Below are positions 32,703-43,600 of a stretch of DNA of 64,000 bases, in pieces. Under the pieces are notes generated by a model, which worked only from the letters and a program-made list of their open reading frames with translations, did no database searches and was not told the DNA's origin. Origin of the DNA: Curvibacter microcysteis (GTDB taxonomy: Bacteria; Pseudomonadota; Gammaproteobacteria; Burkholderiales; Burkholderiaceae_C); NCBI RefSeq assembly GCF_028649435.1, contig NZ_JAQSIN010000011.1; one strand, written 5' to 3'. Each line of letters opens with the position of its first letter. Position 1 is the first letter of the stretch. The position numbers and the translations under genes are program-made.

Positions 32703-33618
32703 GGGGTGGAATCACAAAACCGGCCAGCGGGTCGCTGGGCTCGGTGGGGTCGTCGTCTTCTTCGTCGTCTTCGGGCTGAGCCCAGAACAAGCGGTCGGGC
32801 ACCACATGGCCCATGCCCGGTCGGAAGCCCGAGTCCAGGCAGCGGTCCAGGTAGCTCAAGGCCTCGCTGGTCGCCTCGCCCAGGTCCATGCCCGTGGCCA
32901 GCAGGGCGGCCAGGGCCGCGGACAAGGTGTCGCCAGCGCCGGCAAACACCGCGTCAAACAGTTCGAACTGCACATGGCCCAGCGTGGTCTGCGGGCTGGC
33001 CAGCACGTTGTCCACATGCTGGTCGGGCAGGGGGATGCCGGTCACCAGGGTGTAGGGCACGCCTTTTTCAGATGCCGCTGCGGCGATGTCACGCGCGGTC
33101 GGCGAGCGCTCATGGCTCCAGTCGGGCAGCAGCCAGCGCCACAAGGTGCTGTGGTTGCCGACCAACACCGAGGTCTGGGGCAGCAGCAGCTCAGCAAACG
33201 CATCGAGGTAGCTGTCGATGCGGTCTTCTTCCCACCACGACAGGTTGGGCATGTAGGCCACGAGCGGGATGTCTGGGTAGTCGGCGCTGATGCTGGCGAT
33301 GGCGCTGATGTTTTCCGGGTCGCCGACAAAGCCCACCTTGATCACCTGCACCGGCATGTCTTCCAGGGCGGTGCGGGCTTGCTCGGTGACGACTTCGTCG
33401 TCAAAGGCCGCGTGGTCAAAGATTTCTGCCGTGTCTCGGATGTACGCACCCGTGACCACGGGCAGCGCGTGTCCGCCCACGGAGGCGATGGTGGTGATGT
33501 CGGCCCCCAGGCCACCCGCGCCGCTGGGATCGCTGCCGTTGAACACCATGACACAGGCGGGCGTGCCTTCTTCGTCAGAGGTCAGAAGGGGGGATTCGGG
33601 GGGGGTGAACGTGGTCAT
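32686..33618 (-). CDS. thiD: ThiD-like hydroxymethylpyrimidine/phosphomethylpyrimidine kinase
   Basis: 310-aa ribokinase-fold protein. VMVFNGSDPSGAGGLGADIT is the ThiD substrate and ATP entry motif, VIKVGFVGDPENISAIASI matches the central ThiD region, and the anion hole with catalytic Asp is AGAGDTLSAALAALLA. It should phosphorylate HMP and HMP-P in thiamine synthesis. Compared with standard ThiD (about 265 aa) it has an acidic C-terminal extension (PEDDEEDDDPTEPSDP) and variable substrate-pocket residues, so a paralogous substrate is possible. Start at 33618; the open frame continues upstream to 33687 without protein-like sequence. It overlaps hemL by 17 bp and diverges from rubA. Confidence 0.8.
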   Translation of the reverse strand: MTTFTPPESPLLTSDEEGTPACVMVFNGSDPSGAGGLGADITTIASVGGHALPVVTGAYIRDTAEIFDHAAFDDEVVTEQARTALEDMPVQVIKVGFVGDPENISAIASISADYPDIPLVAYMPNLSWWEEDRIDSYLDAFAELLLPQTSVLVGNHSTLWRWLLPDWSHERSPTARDIAAAASEKGVPYTLVTGIPLPDQHVDNVLASPQTTLGHVQFELFDAVFAGAGDTLSAALAALLATGMDLGEATSEALSYLDRCLDSGFRPGMGHVVPDRLFWAQPEDDEEDDDPTEPSDPLAGFVIPPHDTKH

Positions 33619-33710
33619 GAAGTCCGGAAAAGGGCAGCCTTTGCAGGGTGGCAGAACCTGCCGCAGGACTCGATACAATCGTTGCATTCTAATTGAAGGC
33701 CCTTTAAGCT

Positions 33711-33884
33711 GTGACTGATAATAAAACTTGGATGTGTCTTATTTGCGGTTGGATTTACGACGAAGCCACAGGCTCGCCGGAAGAGGGCATTGCCCCCGGC
33801 ACCCCCTGGGAACAAGTCCCCATGAACTGGACTTGCCCCGAGTGCGGCGCCCGCAAAGAAGATTTTGAAATGGTCCAGATCTGA
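33711..33884 (+). CDS. rubA: Rubredoxin
   Basis: 57-aa iron protein starting at GTG 33711. The Fe(SCys)4 ligands are MCLICGWIYDE (C9, C12) and NWTCPECGARKEDFE (C42, C45). GWIYDEATGSPEEGIAPGTP and W33 complete the typical core. It carries single electrons in the cytoplasm, for example to alkane hydroxylase or in oxidative-stress defence; the partner is not in the window. An alternative ATG at 33732 would cut the fold, so GTG is right. It stands at the head of the pil-chp cluster, 51 bp before pilG, a placement common in betaproteobacteria and possibly giving co-expression. Confidence 0.95.
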   Translation: MTDNKTWMCLICGWIYDEATGSPEEGIAPGTPWEQVPMNWTCPECGARKEDFEMVQI

Positions 33885-33935
33885 CAAGCTGACTCCCTTG
33901 CTGGCGTCGAATCTGGCGACAGGAGGAACCCATTG

Positions 33936-34334
33936 ATGCCCGGTGACAGTTCAGGACTCAAGGTCCTGGTGGTGGACGACAGCAACACCATCCGGCGCAG
34001 CGCCGAAATTTTTCTGAAGCAGGGCGGCTATGAGGTCATGCTCGCCGACGACGGTTTCGACGCGTTGGCCAAAGTCAGCGACTACGAGCCTCAACTGATC
34101 TTTTGCGACATCCTGATGCCCAAGCTGGATGGCTACCAAACGTGTGCCATCATCAAGCGCAATGAGCGTTTTGCGGCCACGCCGGTGGTCATGCTGTCTT
34201 CCAAGGATGGCGTGTTCGATAAGGCGCGCGGCCGCATGGTGGGCTGTCAGGACTACCTCACCAAACCATTTACCAAAGACCAACTGCTGCAAGCTGTGCG
34301 GCAGTTCGGCATGCAGACCCAAGGAGCGAGGTGA
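33936..34334 (+). CDS. pilG: Twitching motility response regulator PilG
   Basis: 132-aa stand-alone REC domain. VLVVDDSNTIRRSAEIFLKQ has the acidic pair, IFCDILMPKLDGYQTC the phosphoacceptor Asp (about D59), VVMLSSKDG the conserved Ser, and DYLTKPFTKDQL the Lys. PilG is phosphorylated by the ChpA kinase and promotes pilus extension in Pseudomonas. AGGAGG (33921-33926) precedes ATG 33936. Its stop overlaps the pilH start by one base. Confidence 0.9.
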   Translation: MPGDSSGLKVLVVDDSNTIRRSAEIFLKQGGYEVMLADDGFDALAKVSDYEPQLIFCDILMPKLDGYQTCAIIKRNERFAATPVVMLSSKDGVFDKARGRMVGCQDYLTKPFTKDQLLQAVRQFGMQTQGAR

Positions 34335-34699
34335 TGCCCATTCACAAGGTGCTGATCGTGGACGATTCAAAAACAGAGTTGCTGTTTTTGTCCGATCTGC
34401 TGCAAAAGAATGGCATGCAAGTGCGCACGGCCGAGAACGCCGATGAGGCTTTCAAGCGCCTGGCCGAAGACAAGCCCGACCTGATCCTGATGGACGTGGT
34501 CATGCCCGGGCAAAACGGGTTCCAGCTGACCCGCTCGATCAGCCGCGACCCCAAGTTCGCCGACGTGCCCATCATCATGTGCACCAGCAAGAACCAAGAG
34601 ACCGACCGGGTCTGGGGCCTGCGCCAAGGGGCGAGGGGCTACATCACCAAGCCGGTCGATCCAGCGGAACTCAAAGCCAAGATCAACGCGCTGAACTGA
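34334..34699 (+). CDS. pilH: Twitching motility response regulator PilH
   Basis: 121-aa REC domain. VLIVDDSKTELLFLSDLLQK (acidic pair), LILMDVVMPGQNGFQLTRSI (phosphoacceptor, about D52), IIMCTSKNQETDRVWGLRQG and YITKPVDPAELKAKI (Lys). PilH is the second Chp regulator, linked to pilus retraction or acting as a phosphate sink. ATG 34334 overlaps the pilG stop (TGATG); a GTG one codon upstream is possible. pilI follows after 18 bp. Confidence 0.9.
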   Translation: MPIHKVLIVDDSKTELLFLSDLLQKNGMQVRTAENADEAFKRLAEDKPDLILMDVVMPGQNGFQLTRSISRDPKFADVPIIMCTSKNQETDRVWGLRQGARGYITKPVDPAELKAKINALN

Positions 34700-34717
34700 G
34701 CGCAGAACCCAATCGCA

Positions 34718-35263
34718 ATGGCCAATCGTGAAGCCCTTCGTGAACTCCAGAGCCGTCTCGCGGTGCGTTTGCAAGCGGCTCAGTCAGATGGCCCCTCCAT
34801 TGCCTGGTTGGCGGTCGAAGCCGGCGCGGGCCGCTACCTGATGCCCTTGGCCCAGTCGGGCGAGATCTTCCCCTGGGCACCGGTGCAGGCCGTGCCCTAC
34901 ACCCAGGCCTGGTTCTGGGGCGTGGCCAATCTGCGTGGCAGCCTGGCCGGCATTGTGGATCTCTCGGCCTTCCTGGCCGAGGCCTGGTCGGGTGCCCCCC
35001 GCCCGCTGCCGCGCACCGAGCTGGCCCAATCCAGCTGCAGCCTGCTGGCGCTCAACACCGCCCTCGACGTCAATGCCGCCCTGGTGGTGGACCGTCTGGC
35101 CGGCTTGCGCAGCCCCGACGCCTTTGTCTCTTCCACCCCCCCAGAGCCCGGCGCGCCGGCCTTTTTGGGCGGGGTCTACACCGATGCCCAAGGCGACCGC
35201 TGGCAGGAGATCAAACTCCAGCTGCTGTCGCAATCCGCCCAGTTCCTCAGTATCAGTGCCTGA
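34718..35263 (+). CDS. pilI: CheW-like adaptor PilI
   Basis: 181-aa CheW-fold coupling protein (IAWLAVEAGAGRYLMPLAQS; VPYTQAWFWGVANLRGSLAG, IVDLSAFL; VNAALVVDRLAGLRSP). It links the PilJ receptor to the ChpA kinase at the inner membrane. The NLRG-x-LxGIVDL segment is the classic CheW signature. Length is normal for PilI. pilJ follows after 22 bp. Confidence 0.9.
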   Translation: MANREALRELQSRLAVRLQAAQSDGPSIAWLAVEAGAGRYLMPLAQSGEIFPWAPVQAVPYTQAWFWGVANLRGSLAGIVDLSAFLAEAWSGAPRPLPRTELAQSSCSLLALNTALDVNAALVVDRLAGLRSPDAFVSSTPPEPGAPAFLGGVYTDAQGDRWQEIKLQLLSQSAQFLSISA

Positions 35264-35285
35264 GTTTTTCAGCCAAGGTCGTGCC

Positions 35286-37613
35286 ATGTCATTTGTCGAC
35301 AAATTAGGAAAGCTGTTTGCCAAGAAGACCTCGACGGAGGCCGATTCCTCGGTGTCCATCGGGGTGCCTGATACGCGTCAGGACGAGGCCATCACCGAGC
35401 AGGCTTTTGGTGCACGCCATGACACCCATCAGGAGTCGGGCCTGTCCTTGCCGGAGTCCCTGGCGCCCAGCACCGAGATGGACAACCGCGTCGGGGGCTT
35501 TGCTGAAACCCGCTTGGCCGAGTCCGACATCAAGGACGCGACCGAAGGCCTGATCGATCTGCCCCTGCTGGGCCGTGGCTCGGTGGCGCGCCATCAGCGC
35601 ATCTTGTTCATCTTGCTGGGGGTGGCCATGCTGGTGCTGGCCGCCATCGCCGGTTATGCGCTGAGCCAGGCCGACAAAGTCGCCCAGCAGCTCGCCGCCA
35701 CCGGCCAGTCGCTGATGCAGTCGCAACGCTTGGCCAAGTCGGTGTCGCAGGCGCTGGTGGGCAGCCCTCAGGCCTTCCCCGACGTGGTCGAAAGCTCGGG
35801 CGTGCTGGTCAAGGCCGTGCGTGGCCTGGGCTCGGGTGACGAGCAAATGCGGCTGGAGCCCCTGAACGACAGCTTCAAGCCTGAGCTCGACAAGGTCATG
35901 CCCCTGATCGAGCGCGCCGAGCGCAATGCCGGCGTGGTCATGGGCCAGCAAAAAATCCTGACCCAGGTGGGCGACGCGCTGCGCACCATCAACCGCCAGT
36001 CTGCGGACTTGCTGGAAATCGCTGAGACCATCTCCTCCCTGAAGCTGCAGCAGAACGCACCAGCCTCGGAAATCTCGGCCGCCGGCCAGTTGGTGATGCT
36101 GACCCAGCGCATTGGCAAGTCGGCCAACGAGTTCCAGACCACCGAGGGCGTCAGCCCTGAAGCGGTGTTCTTGCTGGGCAAGGACTTGAACTCCTTCCGC
36201 GAAATCGCCCAGGGCCTGCTCAACGGCAGCCCCGAGCTGCGCCTGGGCTCGTCCAAGGACGGCCAGACCCGCGAGCAACTGGAAGCCCTGATCAAGGTCT
36301 ACGAGCAGACCCGAACTCAGGCCGGCGCCATTCTGGGCAACCTGCAAGGCCTGGTGTCGGCACGCGAGGCCCAGGCGGCCATCCTGGGCGATAGCGAGCC
36401 GCTGCGCCGCGACCTCGAAGAGCTGCAAGGTCGTCTGTCTTCGCAAACCGGTTTGAGCCTGACCTCCATCCTGTCCCTGGTGGTGGCGTCGTTCTTCGTG
36501 TTGATCTGCGCCTTCGGCTTGGCCCGCGTGCAGCTGCTCGACAGCCGCAACCGCCAGACCTCAGCCGAGTTGCAGCAGCTCGAAGCGCAGCGCCAAGAGC
36601 AGGAAGCCAAGCGCGTCAACGACGCCAACCAGGCCGCGATTTTGCGGCTCATGAACGAATTGCAGACCGTGGCTGAAGGCGATTTGACGCAAGAAGCCAC
36701 CGTGACCGAAGACATCACCGGCGCCATCGCCGACTCGGTCAACTACACCGTGGAAGAACTGCGGGTGCTGGTGGGCAACGTGCAAAACACGGCCACCCGG
36801 GTGGCCCAGACCACGGCCCAGGTGGACAACACCTCGACCGAGCTGCTGGCCGCCTCCACCGAACAGCTGCGCGAAATCCGCGAAACGGGCCGCTCCGTGC
36901 TGGACATGGCGACCCGAATCAACGGCGTGTCGGCCCAGGCGCAAGAATCCGCCTCGGTGGCGCGCCAGTCGCTGCAAGCCGCCGACTCCGGTCTGCAAGC
37001 TGTGCAAAACGCCATCGGCGGTATGAACGCCATCCGCGACCAGATCCAGGACACCTCCAAGCGCATCAAGCGCCTGGGCGAATCGTCCCAGGAGATCGGT
37101 GAAATCACCGAACTGATTTCGGACATCACCGAGCAGACCAACGTGCTGGCCCTGAACGCCGCCATCCAGGCCGCCTCGGCCGGTGAAGCCGGTCGCGGCT
37201 TCTCGGTGGTGGCTGAAGAAGTGCAGCGCCTGGCGGAACGCTCCGCTGACGCCACGCGCCAGATTTCGGCCCTGGTGAAAGCCATTCAGACCGACACCCA
37301 AGACGCGGTGGCCGCCATGGAGCGCTCCACGCAAGGGGTGGTCGAAGGGGCGCGCCTGTCCGACAGCGCCGGCACCGCACTGACCGAGATCGACAGCGTG
37401 TCACGCCGCCTGGCCGAGCTGATTGAGCAGATTTCCTCCTCGGCTTCGAACGAAGCCACCCTGGCCAACGAGGTGGCAGACAACATCCAGCACATTTTTG
37501 CGGTGACCGAGCAGACCGGCGAGGGCACGCGCAGCACGGCCCAGCAGGTGCGCGAGCTGTCCCACATGGCCGAGGAACTGCGTCAGTCCGTGGCGCGTTT
37601 CAAGATCGCCTGA
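35286..37613 (+). CDS. pilJ: Methyl-accepting chemotaxis protein PilJ
   Basis: 775-aa receptor of the Pil-Chp system. It has TM1 at about 106-126 (ILFILLGVAMLVLAAIAGYA), a periplasmic region with two PilJ helical modules (about 130-390; SLMQSQRLAKSVSQALVGSP and LVMLTQRIGKSANEFQTT), TM2 at about 392-415, a HAMP-like segment and a long signalling coiled coil. The hairpin tip is ISDITEQTNVLALNAAIQAA followed by SAGEAGRGFSVVAEEVQRLA. Unusually, about 105 residues of acidic, probably disordered cytoplasmic sequence precede TM1, where Pseudomonas PilJ has very few. The ATG at 35286 is the natural start because the encoded region is protein-like from there. Confidence 0.9.
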   Translation: MSFVDKLGKLFAKKTSTEADSSVSIGVPDTRQDEAITEQAFGARHDTHQESGLSLPESLAPSTEMDNRVGGFAETRLAESDIKDATEGLIDLPLLGRGSVARHQRILFILLGVAMLVLAAIAGYALSQADKVAQQLAATGQSLMQSQRLAKSVSQALVGSPQAFPDVVESSGVLVKAVRGLGSGDEQMRLEPLNDSFKPELDKVMPLIERAERNAGVVMGQQKILTQVGDALRTINRQSADLLEIAETISSLKLQQNAPASEISAAGQLVMLTQRIGKSANEFQTTEGVSPEAVFLLGKDLNSFREIAQGLLNGSPELRLGSSKDGQTREQLEALIKVYEQTRTQAGAILGNLQGLVSAREAQAAILGDSEPLRRDLEELQGRLSSQTGLSLTSILSLVVASFFVLICAFGLARVQLLDSRNRQTSAELQQLEAQRQEQEAKRVNDANQAAILRLMNELQTVAEGDLTQEATVTEDITGAIADSVNYTVEELRVLVGNVQNTATRVAQTTAQVDNTSTELLAASTEQLREIRETGRSVLDMATRINGVSAQAQESASVARQSLQAADSGLQAVQNAIGGMNAIRDQIQDTSKRIKRLGESSQEIGEITELISDITEQTNVLALNAAIQAASAGEAGRGFSVVAEEVQRLAERSADATRQISALVKAIQTDTQDAVAAMERSTQGVVEGARLSDSAGTALTEIDSVSRRLAELIEQISSSASNEATLANEVADNIQHIFAVTEQTGEGTRSTAQQVRELSHMAEELRQSVARFKIA

Positions 37614-37653
37614 TTGACGACGGCCCCGCTTTCCCGCCCCACCGGACGACTCC

Positions 37654-40600
37654 ATGCGACCCACTGAAGCAGAGGCCTCTGTCGGCCCCGATGCCGCGGA
37701 TCACGACCTGGGCCCCTTGGCCTGGGTGCTCGACGAGCTGCGTAAATCCCTTGAGGGCTCGGTCAAGGCGCTGCGGCGTTTTGTGCGCGAGGCCGCGCAA
37801 AGTGCGGGCGCGGAGCTGAGTGCCCCCGATGTCAGCGCCTTGCGCCTGGCTCGCCAGCAATTGCACCAGGCCACCGGTGCGCTCGAGATGGTGGGGCAGC
37901 CGCCCGTGGCCCTGATGCTGCGCGCCATGGAAGGTGTGGCGCAAAAACTGATCCAAAGCCCGCAGCTGTGCGATGAGACCGTGATCGGCCACATCGAGCG
38001 CGCCAGCTTCGCCATCAGCGAATACCTGGAAGCCGTGCTGGCTGGCCACGCGGTGTCGCCCGTGGCCCTGTTTCCCCAATACCGTGACGTGCAGCAATGG
38101 CTGGGCGCAGAGCGGGTTCACCCGGCCGACCTCTGGACCCCTGAGCGTCGCCTGGCCGACCCCGCGCTGCCCGAGGACATCAAGCCCCTGGCCTACAGCC
38201 CTGATGTGCGCTCGCGCTTTGACCACGCCATGCTGCGCCTGGTCAAAACCGGCCGGCCTGCCGGCGCGCGCGCCATGGGCCAGCTGGCGGCGGGCTTGGC
38301 CGATGCCGGCAGCCAGGGCAGCAAGCTGTTCTGGAAGGTTGCGGCTGGCTTTTTTGAAGGCATTTCCCTGGGGCTGGTGCCGCTGGATGTGTATGTCAAA
38401 CGCGTGATCTCGCGCGTGCTGGTGCAGTACACCGCGCTGTCTCGCGGCGATGCAGCCGTGTCCGAGCGCCTGTTTCAAGACCTGTTGTTCTACTGCGCCC
38501 AGGCCCAGCTGACGCCCGAGCACGAGGCCCCCTTACTGCGCCCGGTGCGCGAAGCCTTTGGCCTGGCCGACCACCCCAGCGCCGATTACGAGGCGCGCCG
38601 CTTTGGCCGCTTCGACCCTTCCGTGCTGGTACAGGCCCGCAAGCGCATTGCCACCGCCACCGACACCTGGTCGGCCCTGGCGGGCGGTGACCGCAACAAG
38701 CTGCGCAGCGCGGTGGACCAGTTCAACCTGGTCGGTGAATCCCTGCGCAAGCTGCACCCGGCCAGCGTGGCCCTGGGTGAAGCCTTGCAGCACACGGCCC
38801 AGGTCACGGCTGAGCAGGGCGAGTTGCCCAGCCCGGCCTTGGCCATGGAAGTGGCCACGGCGATTTTGTTCTTGCAGGCCTGCTACCAAGACCTGGACAC
38901 CGACGAAGCCGTCATGGCCGAGCGCGCTGGCGCCCTGGCCCAGCGCCTGCAGCGTGTGCTGGAAGGCGATGAGGTGGGGGCGCTCGAACCCTGGATGGAA
39001 GAGCTGTACCGCCGCGTCAGCGACCGCCAGACCATGGGCAGCGTGGTGGAAGAACTGCGCTCGACCCTGACCGAGGTGGAGAAGTCCCTGGACAGCTTCT
39101 TCCGCCAACCCACCGACAGCCAGGTGCTCAGCGAAGTGCCCGCCAAGCTGTCGCAGATGCGCGGCGTCTTGTCGGTGCTCGGCCTGGACCAGGCTGCCCA
39201 CGCGGCCATGCGCATGCGCGACAGCGTGGAACGCCTCATGGTGGACGAGGTGACCGACGACGCCGTGCGCGCTGGCACCTTCGAGCGACTGGGCAACAGC
39301 CTGGGCGCGCTGGGCTTTTTGATCGACATGCTGAGCTACCAGCGCAGCCTGGCGCGCAAGCTCTTCGTCTATGACGAAGAGGCAGGCGAGCTCAAGTTCC
39401 TGGGTGGACGCCAGCGCCAACAGGTGACGTCGCCGCCCGATGCGGCCGCCGACCTGGGTGAGGCCGCCACGGCCGCCGCGCCCACGCGGCCAGACGTGCC
39501 CGCCAGTGACTTCCAGGCCGAGCTGCCTCAGGCCGCGTTTGAGGCCCAACCCGATGAGGCCCACACCGAAGCCCGTGAGTCGGCCATGGACGCGTGGGCC
39601 GCGCTGGACGAACTGGCCGCGCCAGCCCTGCCTGTGCCCACACCAGTCACCGCCAGTGGCGCTTTGGCCGAGCCCGAGCCTGCCCTGGAAGAAGACGATC
39701 TGATCGACGTCTTTCTGGAGGAGGCCCGTGAGGTGCTGAGCACCGGCCAGGCCGCCGTCCACACCCTGGCCGACGAGCCCCGCCAACTGACCGAGCAGAC
39801 CGTGCTGCGCCGTGCCTTCCACACCCTCAAGGGCAGCTCCCGCATGGTGGGCCTGACGGAGTACGGCGAGGCGGCCTGGGCCCTGGAGCAATTGCTCAAC
39901 GCTTGGCTGGCCGAGCAAAAGCCCGCCAGCCCCGCCTTGCTGAGCGTGTGCCGCCATGCGCTGGCCCAGTTGGCCCAGTGGACGGACGACATCGCCGCCC
40001 ACCAGGCCCAAGCCTGGCGCGCTCAGCCGCTGCGCGAGCTGGCGGATGCCCTGCGCCTGGAAGACCGTTTGTTGCTGCCTGCGTCCGAGGGCGCGGAGGC
40101 CGGCGCGAGCGAGCCTGGGCTCGATCCCGTCACCGACGCCGACGCGGTGTCGATGGTGGAGGGGGGCGATGCATTGCCTGATCTGCCGGCGCTGCCCGAA
40201 CTGCCGGCCCTCGATCTGCCCGAGCCCGAGCCCGCGGCCCAACTCGATGTCGGTTCTGGCGAGGACGCCGAACTTCTGCCCGCGCCCGCGACCGAACCCG
40301 ACTTTGCCGATCTCGACTTCGCGCTGGACTTTGGTTTGCCCCCGGCGCCCCCCGCCGAGGACGCCCCGGAGCTGGCCTTGCCCGAGCCCGAAGCAGTCGA
40401 CCTGCTGCCCGATGCGTTTTCGCTGGACCTGCCGGAGATCGCGCCGCCTGCCGCCCCGGCCGAGGACGATCCACTGCCCGATTTCGCGCCCACCCGCCTG
40501 CTGGACCCGCAAGACCGCGCCGCAGCGACCGAGCCCACGCCGACCGCCGTCGATTGGCAGGTGGACGACATCGACTTCGCGCAGTTCGAGGCCGAACTGC

Positions 40601-43600
40601 AGGCCGGCCTGGACGAAACGCCCGCGGTGGACCCGATCGAGCAAGCGCTGGAGCAAGCCCTCAACCCCGAGCTGCCCACCGCGCCCGAATTCGCCAGCCC
40701 CGAGTCGGCCCCGGCGAGCCCCAGTCCCGCCTGGCCCAGCGACCTGCCCGACCTGGACCTGCCGGATCTGGACCTGTCGTCCGCCGACGCCCCGCCGCCC
40801 GCCAGCGACGAGGAAGCGCCCGCCGAGACCGAGGCGCCGTTTGACTTTGACTTGCGCCTGGAGCCCGCGCCCTACATCCTGCCCGGGGCCAGCCCGGTGG
40901 CGGCGCCAGCGCCTGCGCCCGAGGCCTCCGCGGACGCCGTGGCGGGCCCCGACACCGTGTTTGCCGAGGCCATTGCCAACGAATCCATCAAGGTGATTGG
41001 CGATCTGCGCCTGAGCATTCCGCTCTACAACGTCTACCTCAATGAGGCCGACGAGTGGTCGCGCCGCCTGCAAACCAGCCTGGGTGAGTGGGCGCTGGAG
41101 CTGCACGAGCCCGTGCCCGACAACGCCATCACCTACGCGCATTCGCTGGCGGGCAGCTCCGGCACCGTGGGCTTCAAGTCTTTGTCCGCCCTGGCCCGCA
41201 CGCTGGAGCATGCGTTGCAACATGTGCAGCTGCAAAGCCAGGGCCGCAGCCAGCAGGCGCAAGCCTTTGTGGATGCCGCCGACGAGATCCGGCGCCTGCT
41301 GCACCAGTTCGCTGCGGGCTTCCTCAAGGAGCCCCAGGCCGAGGTCGTGCAGGCCCTGCTGGACATCCTCGCCACCGAGCCGGAGGCCGAAGCCCCCCTG
41401 CTGCCGGATTTGACGTTGGATGAGGAGCCTCTGGATCTGTCCGAGCTGCTCAGCGAGCCGGCCTCCAATGAGCCGGCCTTCGATGAGGCCTTGAACGCGC
41501 CTGATGCGCTCAGCGAAGTCGACCCTGCGGCTGAGGCTGAGGCTGAGGCTGAAGTCGAGGCCGAGGTCGAGCAGACCGAGCCTGGGCTGACCAGCGCGCC
41601 GGACACCGGCCACGACGATCTGGCCGACACGCCGGCTGACCTGGCCGATCCCGTGGACCTGCTGGAGGCCGCAGCAGAACCAGAACCTGAACCGGACCCG
41701 GAACCGCTGCCTGAACCCCAGGCAGAGTTGGCGCCGCAGCCCGAGGCCGAGTCCGAACCCCAGGCGGCGTCTGAACCAGCGCCTGAGGTCGAGTCCGATG
41801 CCCAGCTGGAAGCAGCACCCGAGCCCCTGGTCCCGGCACCTGCGCCGGTCAGCGCCCCGGCCCGTGCCGAGCTGGAGGACGACATCGATGCGGTCGATGT
41901 GATCGACCCCGATCTGTTCCCGATTTTTGAAGAAGAAGCGCTGGAGTTGCTGCCGCGCCTGGGCGCCAGCCTGCGCCATTGGCAAGGCGCGGCAGGCCGC
42001 TCCTCCGAACGCCCCGAGGTGCTGCGTTTGCTGCACACCCTGAAGGGCAGTGCCCGCCTGGCCGGGGCCTTGCGCCTGGGCGAGATGGCGCACCGCATGG
42101 AGTCGCTGATCGAAGGCCTGGGTGAAGACGGGGCCGATGCCGCCGCGCTGGACACCTTGATGGCCCGCTTTGACGCCATGCAAGACAGCTTTGATGCCTT
42201 GCGCGACTACAGCCAGCAGGCCGCTGAAGCCGCGCTCACGCCGGTCGACCTTCCGGTGGCCGACAGCGCCTTGCCCGAGGCCGTCGCCGAGCCGGTCGCC
42301 GCCGCCCCGGTGCTGCATTTCCCGCCCACGGTGCAACTGCTGCCGGCCAAAGCCTTGTCGGGCCAGTCGGTGCGCGTGCGCTCGCAACTGCTGGACCGCC
42401 TGGTCAACCAGGCCGGCGAGGTGATGATTTCGCGCTCGCGCCTGGAAGCCCGCATGGGCCAGCTGCGGGGCTCGCTGGGCGAGCTGACGGGCAACCTGGA
42501 CCGCTTGCGTCAACAGCTGCGTGACATCGAGGTGCAGGCCGAGTCGCAGATGCAGTCGCGTCTGGCGCAGGCCAAGGACAGCGCAGCCGGCTTCGACCCG
42601 CTGGAATTCGACCGCTTCACCCGCGTGCAGGAGCTCACCCGCATGATGGCCGAGTCGGTCAACGACGTGGCCACGGTGCAGCGCAATCTGCAGCGCACGG
42701 TGGAAGGCACGGAAGACGAACTGATCGCCCAGGCCCGCCAGGCCCGCGAGTTGCAGCGCGACCTGCTGCGCACCCGCATGGTGGAGTTCGACGGCGTGTC
42801 CGAGCGCCTGTATGCGATCGCGCGCCAGTCGGCCAAGGAGACGGGCAAGCAGATCAAGCTCGACATCACCGGCGGCAGCATCGAGATGGACCGGGGCGTG
42901 CTGGACCGCATGACGCCGGCCTTTGAGCACTTGCTGCGCAATGCGGTGGCCCACGGTGTGGAGCTGCCCGAGCAGCGCCTGGCCGAAGGCAAGCCGGCGG
43001 CCGGCACCATCACCATTGCGGTGGCGCAAAGTGGCAACGACGTGTCGGTGGAATTTGCCGACGATGGCGCGGGGCTGGACCTGGCTCGCATCCGCGCCCG
43101 GGCCGAGTCCCAAGGCCTGTTGTCGCCGGGGCAGGCCCTGTCCGACGAGGACGCGGCCCAACTGATCTTCACGCCCGGCTTCACCACCATGACCGAGGTG
43201 ACGGAGCTGGCCGGGCGCGGCATCGGCATGGACGTGGTGCGCACCGAGGTCAATGCCTTGGGGGGCCGCATCGAGACCCACACCCGCGCCGGCGAGGGCA
43301 GCCAGTTCAAGCTGGTGCTGCCCCTGACCACGGCGGTGACGCAGGTGGTCATGCTGCGCTGTGGCCAGGTCACGGTGGGCGTGCCAGCCAGTTTGGTGGA
43401 GATCGTGCGCCGTGTCGGTCCGGAGGAGCTGGGCTCGTCCTACCAGTCGGCCCAGTTCGACCTGGGCGTGGAGTGGGTGCCTTTCTTCACCGCCAGCGCC
43501 TTGCTGCAAATTGCTCCTTCGCTGGCCGAGCCGGCCGCGCGCACGCGCCCGGTGGTGATTTTCCGCAGCGCGGCCCAGCGCATCGCGGTGCACGTCGATG

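Noticed and set aside
41520..41760. Tandem short repeats (GAGGCT/GAAGTC, CCTGAACC types) as a possible repeat element
   Set aside because: They encode the acidic Ala/Glu and Pro/Glu linker of ChpA in frame; low-complexity coding sequence explains them.
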